NCBI GenBank assembly: GCA_028095005.1
Contig: CM051460.1
Span: 290,831,074 to 290,895,073, forward strand
Length of the DNA stretch: 64,000 bases
DNA from: Rhynchospora pubera
Lineage: Eukaryota; Streptophyta; Magnoliopsida; Poales; Cyperaceae
Direction of reading: 5' to 3'
Both the position numbers and the translations under genes were made by a program. Under the pieces are notes generated by a model. It saw only the letters and a program-made list of their open reading frames with translations, was not told the origin of the DNA and made no database searches. Below, piece by piece: positions 32,401-44,000 of this stretch (position 1 is the stretch's first letter; each line of letters opens with the position of its first letter).

Positions 32401-32527
32401 GTCAGAGAACTTCTTCAATTCTTCCTTTAATCTCTTTGCCTTCTCCTCTCCCTCCCCCATCTATTAATACTCAATCCCCTCTTGCTGCCTCTTCCACTTC
32501 TCCTCCTTTTTAGTTCTTTCTTCAGAT

Positions 32528-33442
32528 ATGGCAAACCTTCATGATTGGCAATTTGTGCCTATGAACAGTGCTGCTGAGTTTGAAGATCTCAGACCTGATC
32601 ATTTAAATGTGTTTTACTCTCCTATACAAGATCTTGACCCTGAAAATGAAGTTCTGCACAGAGCGGCGATTGTTACATTCCAAGCAGAAGGATTACTTCC
32701 GCCTGATCTTGAGCACCGCTTGGGATTCAGACTTGCACGTCAGTTTGGTTTTGCAGTTCACCAGTATCGTCTCTCTCCAGTGCACCCAACCTCTGGAGAT
32801 TTTCTTCTGGTTTGCCCAAATCAAGGGGTCAGGAATGAAATCTGCAGCCTAGGTGTCATTTACCTGCAGAATGTTAGATTGGTTCTAACAAGGTGGACTG
32901 AGCGTGCTGGTACAGTTTATGAACCTCCTCTTTATCGTACCAGAATCAGAATTACTGGTCCCCCTCTTCATCTCTGGAATAGAAGTGCCATTAACATGCT
33001 GGTGTCTGGGTTTGGTTATCCAATTTTCACTGCTCATCACTTCTCTGATGGGATCTTCCTTCATTTGCGTTTGCTTATTAAAGGAGCTCATCCCTCAGAG
33101 ATCCCTCATCATTTGGTTATCTCTGCAGACCCTCGAGCTGCCAGAGCTAGGGTACATATTGAAGGTTTTGAACAAGTTGGAGGGCCCACTGAACCACCTT
33201 TTGTAGGCCCCGGCAGGCCTTGGGTGCCTCCTCCACCTCCTCCACCACCTCCTCCACCACCATCGACTGACACCGATTCAACTTCTACTGAATCAGCTTC
33301 TGTTGCTCCTCCTACTGGATCAGCTTCTGGTGTCTCCTTGCCAGTACATTGTGCTACTGGTGATCCCTTTTTAGCCATTGCCTCTTCAAGTTTTCTGCCT
33401 TGGTTCTTTAATGCTATTAATGCCTCCTTTAATGTACAGTAG
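32528..33442 (+). CDS. CACTA gene B: DUF4283-like protein with proline tract, 304 residues
   Basis: A single intact exon. Residues about 45-205 form a DUF4283-like unit: predicted FGFAVHQYRLSPVHP and GDFLLVCPNQGVRNEICSLG strands, then YRTRIRITGPPLHLWNRSAI, which matches the typical 'R-x-I-G-LPLHLW' hinge of this family. This is recognised by pattern, not by search. A run of 12-13 prolines (about 233-245) and a Ser/Thr-rich stretch lead to a hydrophobic, aromatic end (FLPWFFNAINASF). There is no zinc knuckle and no clear nuclear signal. It shares fold pattern and flanking repeats with gene A, so the two may be diverged copies. The proteins could act together on the element; this is inferred from co-location only. 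Confidence 0.8.
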   Translation: MANLHDWQFVPMNSAAEFEDLRPDHLNVFYSPIQDLDPENEVLHRAAIVTFQAEGLLPPDLEHRLGFRLARQFGFAVHQYRLSPVHPTSGDFLLVCPNQGVRNEICSLGVIYLQNVRLVLTRWTERAGTVYEPPLYRTRIRITGPPLHLWNRSAINMLVSGFGYPIFTAHHFSDGIFLHLRLLIKGAHPSEIPHHLVISADPRAARARVHIEGFEQVGGPTEPPFVGPGRPWVPPPPPPPPPPPPSTDTDSTSTESASVAPPTGSASGVSLPVHCATGDPFLAIASSSFLPWFFNAINASFNVQ

Positions 33443-34413
33443 TTCTAAGTGCTTCTTCTCTTTGTCTTAAATTTTTTGTTTAGCTCTGTATGCTTTATGG
33501 CTGTAATCCTTAAATTTTCTTCTTGGAATATCAACAAAGAGCATTCTTCTTTACTTTGCCTTCACTCTCTTCCTTTTCTCACCTGATCTGTGTATTATTG
33601 CTAGCTACTACTTGATGACGTTTACTATATGAACGAAATTGATGCCTATATATATTCAAATTATTAACGAAATGCAAAATAATTTAAATAAAGAGGAGTT
33701 CATGAAAATATACTTTGAACTTCTGATCCGTTTGAATGTTGAAAAGTGCGCGCGACTGAGAGTTAGATGAGTGAGGATGATATTTTATTTATACATAACC
33801 TTTCTGTAACGGTTATTTCCAAATAACCGTTACAGAATCACTAAAAAAATAAAAACAAAATTATTTGCCTCTATGTAACGGTTGTTGGATAATAACCGTT
33901 ACAGAATATAATAAATCTGTAACGGTTATTATCTAACAACCGTTACAGAAGGTTGATGCATTTTTTTCCCTGACCATGACGGAAATGTTATTACGGTTGT
34001 TTCATAATAACCGTTACAGATTTGTGGCGCCTATTTTCCCGCCTAATGCCTCACTATTCTGTAACGGTTATTTCAATAACCGTTACAGAAGTGCCGTTAC
34101 AGAAGGTCCTTTTTCCCGTAGTGTATCAAAACCTCCATGTAGACCAAATTTTACCTTTTTCGAAATTTTTAAGTATTTTTTTTGAAATTTTAGAAAATCG
34201 TTAATCTAATTAGTTCTGAACCGTTCAAAAATAGCAGTTTTTAAAAATTCGAAAAAAATACTTAAAAATTTCGAAAAAAATGTAAAATTTGGTCAGTATG
34301 GAGGTTTCGATAGGAAGATCATATTGAACGGTTTGGATCGGTTATTTTGAACAAGATTTAAGAGTTTTGAGCCCGACTCACGGACCCTCTTGTGAGTCGC
34401 GACTCACCATAGC

Positions 34414-35742
34414 AAAACTCTATATGTATATATATTAATTCAATTATAAAGCATGTTTATCTTCTTAATTTTTTATATATTTTATCAAACATGATTTTTA
34501 ATATCATAAATAAATTATATTTATATTATGAAGTTAAACGTGCCTGAACACATTAAGGCACGACACATCTAAAGAAAAAGCGGCGAGGCACAACATGACG
34601 TATGGAATGAGGCATGACGTTTACTTAAGCGTGTCATGTCCATCCTTTAGAATTTAGATACGGAAATATACTACACGTGAAATATCTAGACATGACGCAG
34701 CATGACAAGATACAAGATTTGGACACATCATGTTTGACATGACAAAACATGACACAATATGTATTTTGAATTCTACGGTTGAGTGGCATGTGATGTAATT
34801 AGAAATTTTGGTAGTTTAATGTCAATACAAAATGAATTTTTATTACGGAATTGTGTATCCCCGTTCAAGCAATTAAGTTCAATTCGACTTAGATCTATTG
34901 AAATTGTTATTTCAAATTATGCAAAATTGCTTGTTCCAATCATTTGGTGTTTTGGGGTCATTTTGGTAAAAGCCCGAATGAAGAAGAAATTGATAAGTAC
35001 GCCATCTTGCATTTGTTTAGAGGATATAATAAACGGACTCGATACTCATGAGTCATGACCATATTCCTTTTGTTTTTATTCATGTTGAGTAAAATATAGT
35101 TAAATAATTAGCTATTGAACTAGCATAAGGTATATTCTTATCGATCGACGTATATCTGAATACGTACGTCAGCCTAATTAAATAGTAGCTGCGCGCTAAT
35201 TAGTAATTATCACATATTGAAAGAACAAACCGCCCACAACCCAGTTTAAACGGCTTCTTAATGTAACGTTATAACTAGTAATATCATGATACCCTATAAG
35301 CAATAGTCAAGATCAGTATACTTTCAAAAAATACCAGATTTAAAAAAAAAAATTAATACAAGATTCAAGCATGCAGAGCAGGATTAAATGAAATATGATC
35401 ATGCACAAATATATAATTGTACACAAAAAAATGCTAAATTAATCAAAATTCAGTGGAGATATTCAGTTTTAATAACACAGTTTCGTTAGGAACAACCAGT
35501 CAACCACAGTTCGGCTTTCCATAAAACGGGAACTGAAATTTATAGGATTCACAATGGTGTTTCCAGCTTTTACAAATTACAATTATTAGGAAAAAAAAAA
35601 AGGAAGCATCAAGAATCTCTGCAAACCTAGAGTATGCATGATGAAACTAGCTGCTTATTGCCTATACGTCGCATGTGGCGCATGCATGCAGCGTCCTTTC
35701 ATTCATTAATTTCCGATAAAAGGTATATGTGTACTGTTTATA
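34414..35742. other. Intergenic, no gene seen
   Basis: The stretch contains GACACGACA-type repeat debris (34540-34770). The 91-residue plus frame at 34783-35058 has no motif and is probably chance. Confidence 0.6.
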
Positions 35743-36655
35743 AGGGGCGTTTGTTTGCGTAGTAAGGAGTTGCATAACTTAAGGATGCCTAAGTGTTTAT
35801 GTAGTGTTATGTAATAGATGTTTGGTTGTGTAGTAAGGATGACTAACTTAATGCATGCATATATTCATGTCAAAAGACTAAAATGCCCTTAAATTTGAAT
35901 TAGTATTATGTATTATATGTTGTGACCTAATTATTGTTAATTATTAATGATGATAATAAATCATTTTTACTATTATGAAATATTAATAATTACTTTTAAT
36001 TAAATATTATAAATATTATTATTTATTTTATAATAAAAATTATTATTAATTAATTATCTTCAATTAAGTATTATTAGTAATTAATATTACTTGTTAAATA
36101 TTACTAATTATAATTATTAATCTTTGTTATTAATTATGATTTTTTTTAATAATTATTGTTACTTATTAAGTATTATTATTTATTAATTAATATTAATTAA
36201 TTTTTAATTTTAATTATTATAGAAATTAATTATTAATGATAATAAGAAATAATTTTATTATTATGAAATATTATTAATTATTTTTAATTAAATATTATTA
36301 ATTATTTAATAATAAATCAATATTGTTAATTAATTATTATTATTACTTGTTATATATTATTATTTATTAATTATAATAATTAATATTTATTACTAATTAT
36401 GATTTTTTAATAGTTATTATTACTTATTAAATATTATTATTTATTAATTATTATAGATTATTAAATATAATTATTAATTATTTCTAAGGGGTATTGTTGG
36501 AAAAAAAATTAAAGGGGACCAATGCATAATTTATACAACCTATTTAGGTTGCATAACTTATGTACCCTTAAGGCATCTTATGTAAGAGGTGTTTGGTGAC
36601 TTGAGGATATATAACTTAAGTTATGCACCCTTTAAGTCACAAACAAACGTCTCCC
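35743..36655. mobile_element. MITE-like element with GGGGCGTTTGTTTG ends, about 913 bp
   Basis: Ends AGGGGCGTTTGTTTG and CAAACAAACGTCTCCC are inverted, with a possible 3-bp target duplication ATA. Subterminal parts share TTGCATAACTTAAGG and its complement. The interior is almost only TAATTATTAAT-type sequence and is non-coding. Confidence 0.7.
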
Positions 36656-39507
36656 ATAATGCTTATAGTTGTGTTTTTTTTTTTTTAATCGGAATAGAAA
36701 GTAAGTATCTTGTCATTTTCTACCTTTCCTTTGTTTGGTCCAAACTCCACGACCACGAGGCATATGCCAAAATCAAACTACTGTTCCTTGAACCTTGAGA
36801 ATTGAGATTCTCTTTTGCCTGATTTTCTTTCCTCTTTTGTTCTTGAAAATTGGGTATAAATGGAACATATTTCTTTTGCATACAATTTACTTTCTTTTTG
36901 GATTTGAATTAAGAAATTCATTTTAGCCTAGATGAATTTTAGTAAATTTTTGACAATTCCCAAGACAGTTTTAAATTCCACATAGGGTGGATGATTTTTA
37001 TACATTGTAATTATACTATTCGTCCTTCTGTTGGTGTCCTGAAGACAAAATCGATACAATTTATTTTTAAGCATATAAACAAAGTTTAACTGATCATGAC
37101 ACGTCTAACGGTTCATGATTATTTTTCTTAAACACCAGTTTATTTAATTGTATATATATAAAGCATATTGTCAGGGCCATTTAATAACTTGCAAGCTCCA
37201 CCTTTTTCGGCGAGCCTCATTGCCTACATGATATGAGACAAATCTATTAATATATATTTTTCTATAACTTTATTATTTGGCTATTACTAAATGATAAAAA
37301 AAAAATGTAGAACATTATAGTGGGCTAAACAGAGGTATTCGAAACCCTGATATATTGTCGCCCTCAAGTAATCCATGATGAAGTGATTAACCACACCGGA
37401 TTGGGGCACAAATAGGGGAAAAAAATAAAACCTTCAAATTAAACATACATAAAAATAAATAAATCGCATGACAAGATGTTTGATGGTCAGAACAACTGAT
37501 CATAACCTATGATTGATCACATAGAAAGATCTGCTGGACCACCTAGCTTGCAATGTCTATTTCAGGAGCAGGCCATGCCTCTCTGTTTTACATGTTTGCC
37601 TTTGATCAAAGTAAAAGTACTCAAACCTCCTATTTTACGTACGAATTTACTGTGTGCCCTAGCAGAAGCATAATAGATAATTAATCTTGTATATATTTCT
37701 TGTTAAAAATAATGATTTTTTTTCAAAAACTTTTAGCAAGAACTTTTAGCTTGCAATGTCTATAACAACTTATGCTGTTATAGAGTTATCTTAGAAATTA
37801 AAGGATTTAACTCATAATTTACTATTAGTTAAGAAAACAAAAGATAACGTATCAAATATTAATACAAATAACAAAATATACACAAATAAAAGATGGAAAT
37901 AAAATAGTACTTTTGTCCCATTTTGTTGTTTGAATGTTATTGCCTCAGTATAAACATGTTAAGACGATTTATCATTAATTGGAATTAAAGCCTGTTTTTC
38001 TTTCTTATACTGTCGTAAAACCATGGCCAATCTGAAATTTAAGCTTTTTTTTTTTGACAGAAAATAGGGGTCTAGCCCCTATCTTATGGCCACATAAAAT
38101 TAATAACTAAAAAGAGAAGTGATGTTAATTGAACGAGAAAAAATAATTAATGTAGTACTAACAATATAAAGACATCTCACTGAGCATTAACCACTAATGG
38201 GCATCTTTGTTTCAGTGCTGCACTCTATACCTCTCTGTGTGACTCGCACACAGTTTTTGTTGTTTTGCATATATTTTTGTCTCCAGCTGTCAGTTTCTTT
38301 CTCTGGGTTTATGCTGGTTAATTTGGACTCTGAAAACATGAGCTTTGGTATTAGCTTCCCTAAATTCAAAGTTTGTGTCGAGTATCTGAATTTTCAGGGA
38401 CAGCATTTCAGGTGCGCACTTTCTTTTTCTTGTCTCTTGATCAATTATGGGCCGTGTTTTAGAAATACTTAGAAATTATTTACTTGTTATTTAAGGAGGC
38501 AAACTCGCTCAAGTTAGGTGAAAGTACGAGTAGAGGGAATACGTTACTCCACGCGAAGTAAATTATATCATTATTATTATTGATAATAATGATGATAATA
38601 GTGATAATAATCATTATAACTAGCTCTTAGTCTAGTGACAAAGAGTAATGCATCTCAAATAAGAGGTGGTCTTTTATAGACATTTAATTTAAAAATAAGT
38701 TGGGAGGGCTTGACCCCTAATTTTATCTTAAAAAAAAAGAAGAAGAACACCTTTCGGGTTACATTAGTTGTATTATTAATTAATAATTATCATGTTTGTA
38801 TTGAACATTACACCGATATTTGTAAATTTAAGGAAATAAATTAAGAAAGAATAAAACAAAATATATAATTTCAAATCATACATTATATATATAGTTCTTT
38901 CGCAGGTAACACATAATGCGTTTGATTTAATTAGAGGTGCATTATTTGTAAATTGCATCTCCGTAAATAAATAGTTATTCATAATTTTTTAATATATGGA
39001 TTAATATGGATAGATACATGGAAGTAAAAACATGCTAAGATGGATATGGTTAATTAATTTATAGTCCCTTAAAATATGAAACATGAAATTGCAAGTGCAT
39101 AATATCAATTTTGTAATAAAAAATCTTGTTCTATTTTTCTAAAATGCTTTTACTGTAGTTGCAAATTTTTGTTAATATTGGTTGTTAACTAAATATCTGT
39201 TCCGCTTATGTATTTCAGATATATATTCATATACTGTACTCGGTTGTTAAATATTACTTATTCTTTCTGCGCACTTGCCATTTTATTATGCTTTCAACTA
39301 TAAGATCAGAATAAATAATACGGATAAGATTTCGTATCCGTTAAATAGTACATTTAGATATGGAGACCAAAACACCTAGAGAGAGAAACAGCAAAGTTGA
39401 AAACTTGAACGCGAGGTTGTGATTCAAGTCTCCAGTAGTGATGATTGTGCATTTCCAAGTACACAGGCATGCACCACGCTGCACGTTTGACAGCAGCAGG
39501 TAGCACT
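36656..39507. other. Gene-poor interval
   Basis: No gene could be supported. A moderately GC-richer stretch at 38190-38450 (91-residue plus frame) lacks any recognisable motif. A decayed SINE may lie at 38627-38742. Confidence 0.55.
38627..38742 (+). mobile_element. Possible decayed tRNA-derived SINE
   Basis: TTAGTCTAGTGACAAAGAGT resembles a tRNA A box region. AATAAGAGGTGGTC follows where an anticodon-arm and B box would be, and an A-rich end closes it. The B box is eroded and no target duplication was found. Confidence 0.35.
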
Positions 39508-39791
39508 ATAGCTGTCTAACGTTGATAAATGGCACGGAACGAGGTGTTCCGTTTGCCATTTCGTTAAGAAAACGAAATGGATTTCGTTACCGTTTACCGT
39601 GCCACTTAATAAACGAAATGATTTCGCTAAACGGCATGTACAAAAACACGTGAAATCACAGTAAACCGTTCCATTTCCTGTGCCGTTTGCCGTTTCGTTA
39701 AGAAAACGAAACATTTTGCTATGCCACTTACCGTTTCGTTACCGTATCACGTCACGGCGAAACGGTCCAACGGTTTCCGTTGACAGCCTTA
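39508..39791. mobile_element. hAT-like MITE, 284 bp
   Basis: The target duplication GGTAGCACT (8-9 bp) is at 39499-39507 and 39792-39800. Ends ATAGCTGTCTAACG and CGTTGACAGCCTTA are inverted. The inside repeats GTTTCGTTAAGAAAACGAAA and related palindromes. Confidence 0.85.
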
Positions 39792-40026
39792 GGTAGCACT
39801 GCATGCACAGCACTGGTGAGATTCCGCCACTACACTACTTGCCTTTCTAAAAAGAACCAAAAACAAAGATGCCATTGCCTATATTTGCATATGATCATGG
39901 ATTGTGCATGTACTTCCTCTGTCATTGACCAGTCCTTTGGATGCTCTCTTCTTAATTGCAATCATCCATGCAATGCATATTGCTTTGTACTCCTTCCTAC
40001 TACTTTTTCCCTATGTTACATGGAAT

Positions 40027-40300
40027 CATAGGCGAGGGACCGAGGCCAGAAAAAAATGTAATGGGGTTCAAGTATTATATATTTAAATTAATTGTTGATT
40101 TTTATGTACATGATTATATATTTAGCATAAATTATAATTTATGGGGTCAATAATAGAATTATTTTATATTCTTATGGGGTTAAAATATGATATTTATAAG
40201 GAAAAATATCTATAATAAAAGACTATGTTGTAAATGTATATGACTTGAAAATTAAATGGGTGACCTTGCACCCCATTTAATAAGTGTGGCTTCGCCACTG
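40027..40300. mobile_element. hAT-like MITE, 274 bp
   Basis: The 8-bp target duplication CATGGAAT is at 40019-40026 and 40301-40308. Ends CATAGGCGAGG and CTTCGCCACTG are inverted. It shares TGGGGTTCAA-type interior with 50393-50660. Confidence 0.85.
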
Positions 40301-40446
40301 CATGGAATGCATATTGCTTTGTACTCCTTCCTACTACTTTTTAAATTGTCTACTGGTTCTCTAATTTGCTAACCAAACTTCTGAATTTGATCAGAAGGTA
40401 CATGCCAACATCAACGGGACATGGATTAATATATAATTAAAAATGC

Positions 40447-40575
40447 ATGTGGCCTAGCAGCTCAGTGATAAGAGCACTAGGCTGGCCTCCATGAGGTCAA
40501 GGGTTCAAGCTCCGCATGCACCTTTAATTTCAAAAAAGTTGGATAGCAAACAACCTCCCTCTTTCTTAAAAAAAA
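40447..40575 (+). mobile_element. tRNA-derived SINE, about 130 bp
   Basis: The head has a pol III A box region (TAGCAGCTCAGTGATAAGAG) and B box (GGTTCAAGCTCC) at tRNA spacing. The tail is A-rich. Direct repeats AAAAATGC flank it (40439-40446, 40576-40583). The tRNA part does not fold with normal D-arm spacing, so it is not a functional tRNA. Confidence 0.75.
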
Positions 40576-41016
40576 AAAAATGCTATAGCACAATTAGATA
40601 GATTTCAGTTGAAATATGAATAAAATATTAACAATGCTGAACATGTAACTTATCACCTCAAGGAAAAAAAAATCCTCTTTAAAAGTCTGCTTATATGAAC
40701 CAATACTTTTGGATTGTTTCAGTCAATAGAGTACAAAAAGACTAGCTTGTACTTTACTGAGATAGAGAGTACAATGCCTGCCTTGGACCAAAAGGAGCAA
40801 CCACATAATCGTTCGCAACAAGGCTTCAAATAAAGTTTACATTACTAATTTATTACTATAAAGTACAGTTCACACCTATACATTTATGGTAAGTGATCAT
40901 TGAAAGAAATTAACAAACAATAGGAAAAAGAAAACCAAAGAAGGAGAATTAGAAAAAAAAAATGATTACAGGGAACCAAATACAAAATTAATTCAGCTCC
41001 TATTCTTACTTTTGCT

Positions 41017-44000
41017 CTACTCGATTTTCTTTAGATGTTTAACTTTGTTGGGCTTAACAGGCTCAACAGGGAAATACTTGATTCCCACTAGATCACCAAC
41101 TTTGCTTATGACCTGAAAAGAATTTTTCGAAATATCCTCAGAAATCTTCCAAAATTTAATCCCTGAAAGGCTTTTCCATTTAATGAGGACATGTTTAATA
41201 GACCACTGTGGCTGTACCAGGATTACAAGGTGATGTACCCAACTTGGTTCAAACCTAAAATTGGATCTTGCATGAAAAATTCAGCAAACAAAATATCCTT
41301 GCAGAAGCAAATAATTTTTATTGTTTCATTTCAGATATTTCCATGAAGTCAGTGTACCAACCAAATCCACCATTAGTATTATTGATAAAAAAACATAATA
41401 CTTGGAATAAAAGTATTTTAAATTAGAGCAAATAAAAACAGCGTTGAGTATCCTGGCAGCAGTACTGAGTGAGATATACCAAGACAACAACCTCAAAACA
41501 AATGATTAATACACATCAACCATAGAAAAGAACAAAGTAAAATGTACCTCCAATGCCTTGATGAGATCCTCACGACTGTGTGCTGCAGATATGCATATAC
41601 GGGCCCTTGCCAGAAGCAATGGTGTGGCAGGGAATGCAACTGTCACAATTGCAACCTACATGGATTTGAAGAACACCATCAGTATATCATATTTATATAT
41701 AGCTTCCTGCACAGTGTTGAGTGTATGTGTGAGAGAGAGGATATGGTGCATGGTGTACATTTTGGTGAAGGCATTCACGGGAGAAAGCAGGGATCTTGGC
41801 AGGGTTGTAGAGCATGATGGGCATGATAGGCGAGTCATTGTCCCCCAACACCTCAAACCCCATCTTCTGCAGCTCTGACCTGAAAAAGTTGCTGTTTTCC
41901 CTTATCTGTGCTAGCTTTTTTGCCCCTGTCAATATTCCAATTTTATATCAGGTACAGTGCAATATTAACTTTGAAAATTTTAGAAGTATGAAGTATGGTA
42001 AAGTGAGTCCATACCTCGGTTGGTTCCATCTTCACCAAGAATAACTTTCATAGCAGAGATGACTTGCTGAACAGCAGGTGGTGACATGGAAGTTGCATAC
42101 AGATGTGCAGGGCATGTCCGTTTCAGATGCTGGATTATTTCCTACAATGAACAAAATTAACAGACCAATTGTGTTGTTAATAATATGGATGATGTTAAGA
42201 TACCAGCCTAACTATGGTCATAAACCAAATTATCCACAACAAAATACAGTCATGTCACAGAGCAAAACCAAAACAGTGGCTAAATGTAACACAAATCTCA
42301 CAAAAAACCAAGATTTTTGTTCTGTTGTACCAGACTGGTGCTGAGTTTGCACCAAGCTACAGTCACCAAAACCTACAATTACCAGGCTGAGCTGGTTCAC
42401 TTTGAAAATTTCAAGTTCCGTGCTGATTGTTGTATATTTTGGAGTGCTCCAAATTTAAAGACAAGAAATAGTATTGTACTGTACTTTTGATGCAGCTATA
42501 TAGCCTCCGCAAGAGCCAAAAGACTTGGTAAAGGTGCCCATCATGATGTCAATATCAGCAGTGTCCACACCTAATAGCTCACAAACACCTCTGCCAGTTT
42601 GTCCCACAGCTCCGATGCTATGAGCCTCATCCAAGTACGTATAAACCTATGAAATAATTTGAAAGAAGAACAATTGAAAAATAAATTTGGGCTCCACATT
42701 AAACATATAAACTTTTTGATCCTGAATAGTACAAGCCTTTTTGAACAAATACATTTTTTTTTCTTTTGTACTGGCTTCACCTTCACTGATATGCCTTTTT
42801 CTACACTTGACATTTGTGGCTCTGGTATTGTACCTGACCAGTACTGTTACAACTTACAACTCATACCATATGTATATCATTCTATTAAGCAAATGAAATT
42901 TTTTTTTCCACAGCAACCACACAATTTGAGGAATAATAATCACAGGACCTCAAGCAGACCAAGCACACAACTAGAATGAATATAAGAAATAAACACTTCA
43001 AGTAACAATCTGACAGAAAAAAAAAAAATTGAAACCTTGTATTTCTTGCAAACAGCTATTATCTCTGGCAATTTGCAGAGTTCGCCCTCCATACTATAAA
43101 TTCCCTCAATTATTACAATTATTTTCTTCCAGGGCCTGTGTGTACGTGGCTGTCCATGTGCAATCTGCTCTCTCAGAACCTCTTCCAAATGTGGTGCATC
43201 TGCAAAACAGTTTTTGTAAAATTAAAGGTCAAATTTTGAGGTAAAAGTAAAGAAGAGAGTAAAAAAAAAGGTAGTTGTTTGTTAACAGGTGTCCATATAC
43301 TTTTCTTATTGCTGTTTCATGTTAGGGTTTACTAAACCAAGTACCAGTTAGTAATAATACCAATCAGTATATAAAATACTTACTGTTGTGTTGGAAAACT
43401 CGAACTGTTGCACCAGATCCTCTTGCACCATTAACAATTGAATTATGGTTCAAGGAGTCGCTAATAATAAGGCCGCCCTGCATCATTCGTAAATGAAGAT
43501 CATTACTTGTGTGCTTACTGTACTATTCTTTTTCTGTTTAAAATTTTATATCTCTTCAGCATCTGTATATAAAACTGCTGTACAAACCTTGCCAATGAGA
43601 GCTGGAATAATGGCGGAATTTGTGACATAACCCATGCCAAAGAGAACAGCAGCTGGTTTCCCAACAAATCTCGCAACCAACTCCTCCAGCTCAGTATGTA
43701 ATTTAGTTGTACCTGAACAATACAGTCAATTGTTCAATAGATTCAATACTTAGCATCAAATTTGAGTCTTCTCACTCTTTTTTTTTTTTCCTTTTTGCAT
43801 CTGTTTGCATTCTTTTTAACTACCTGCTTTAAATGTTTTACTTCAACGTGAATTAGGGTTTAAAAGGTAAGCTGATTTTTATTAAATAGTTCTATCCAAA
43901 TTACATGTATGAGAGTTTGATGATGCTAAGCTACACTTAAATTTTAACTCAAAAGGACCAAAGTTGGCATACATAAGGTTTCACTGATTATAGCATATTT

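Larger units (their letters stand above)
28387..34123. mobile_element. Complete CACTA-type element carrying two genes, 5737 bp
   Basis: The termini are CACTACGCGAAATTTTGG and (complement) CACTACGGGAAAAAGG, flanked by the 3-bp target duplication TAT (28384-28386, 34124-34126). Both are CACTA-superfamily hallmarks. Both ends are packed with GTAACGGTTAT...ATAACCGTTAC inverted units, the subterminal repeats expected to bind element proteins. Similar units also lie in the middle (31850-32010), dividing the element into two modules. No TnpD/transposase_21 frame is present, so it must move in trans unless the encoded proteins act otherwise. Confidence 0.9.
28317..34413. mobile_element. Fold-back element C, interrupted by a CACTA element
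   Basis: Left remnant 28317-28386 (GAGTCCGGCTCAAAACTCC, then CCGATTCAAACCG) is the inverted copy of the right end (about 34320-34385). The right half 34124-34413 holds the family core and the end GTGAGTCGCGACTCACC. Removing the CACTA element and one TAT restores a single palindromic element like those at 16325 and 16816. Confidence 0.85.

Noticed and set aside
32058..32513. 151-residue plus-strand frame upstream of CACTA gene B
   Set aside because: It is created by short repeats in the leader of gene B, has no recognisable domain and has a biased composition.
38197..38472. 91-residue frame resembling a small secreted or membrane protein
   Set aside because: There is no recognisable motif and no promoter or splice support. 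Hydrophobic content is common in T-rich DNA.
40447..40525. Functional tRNA gene
   Set aside because: The B box and an acceptor-like pairing exist, but D-arm spacing is wrong and the A-tail plus direct repeats fit a SINE.
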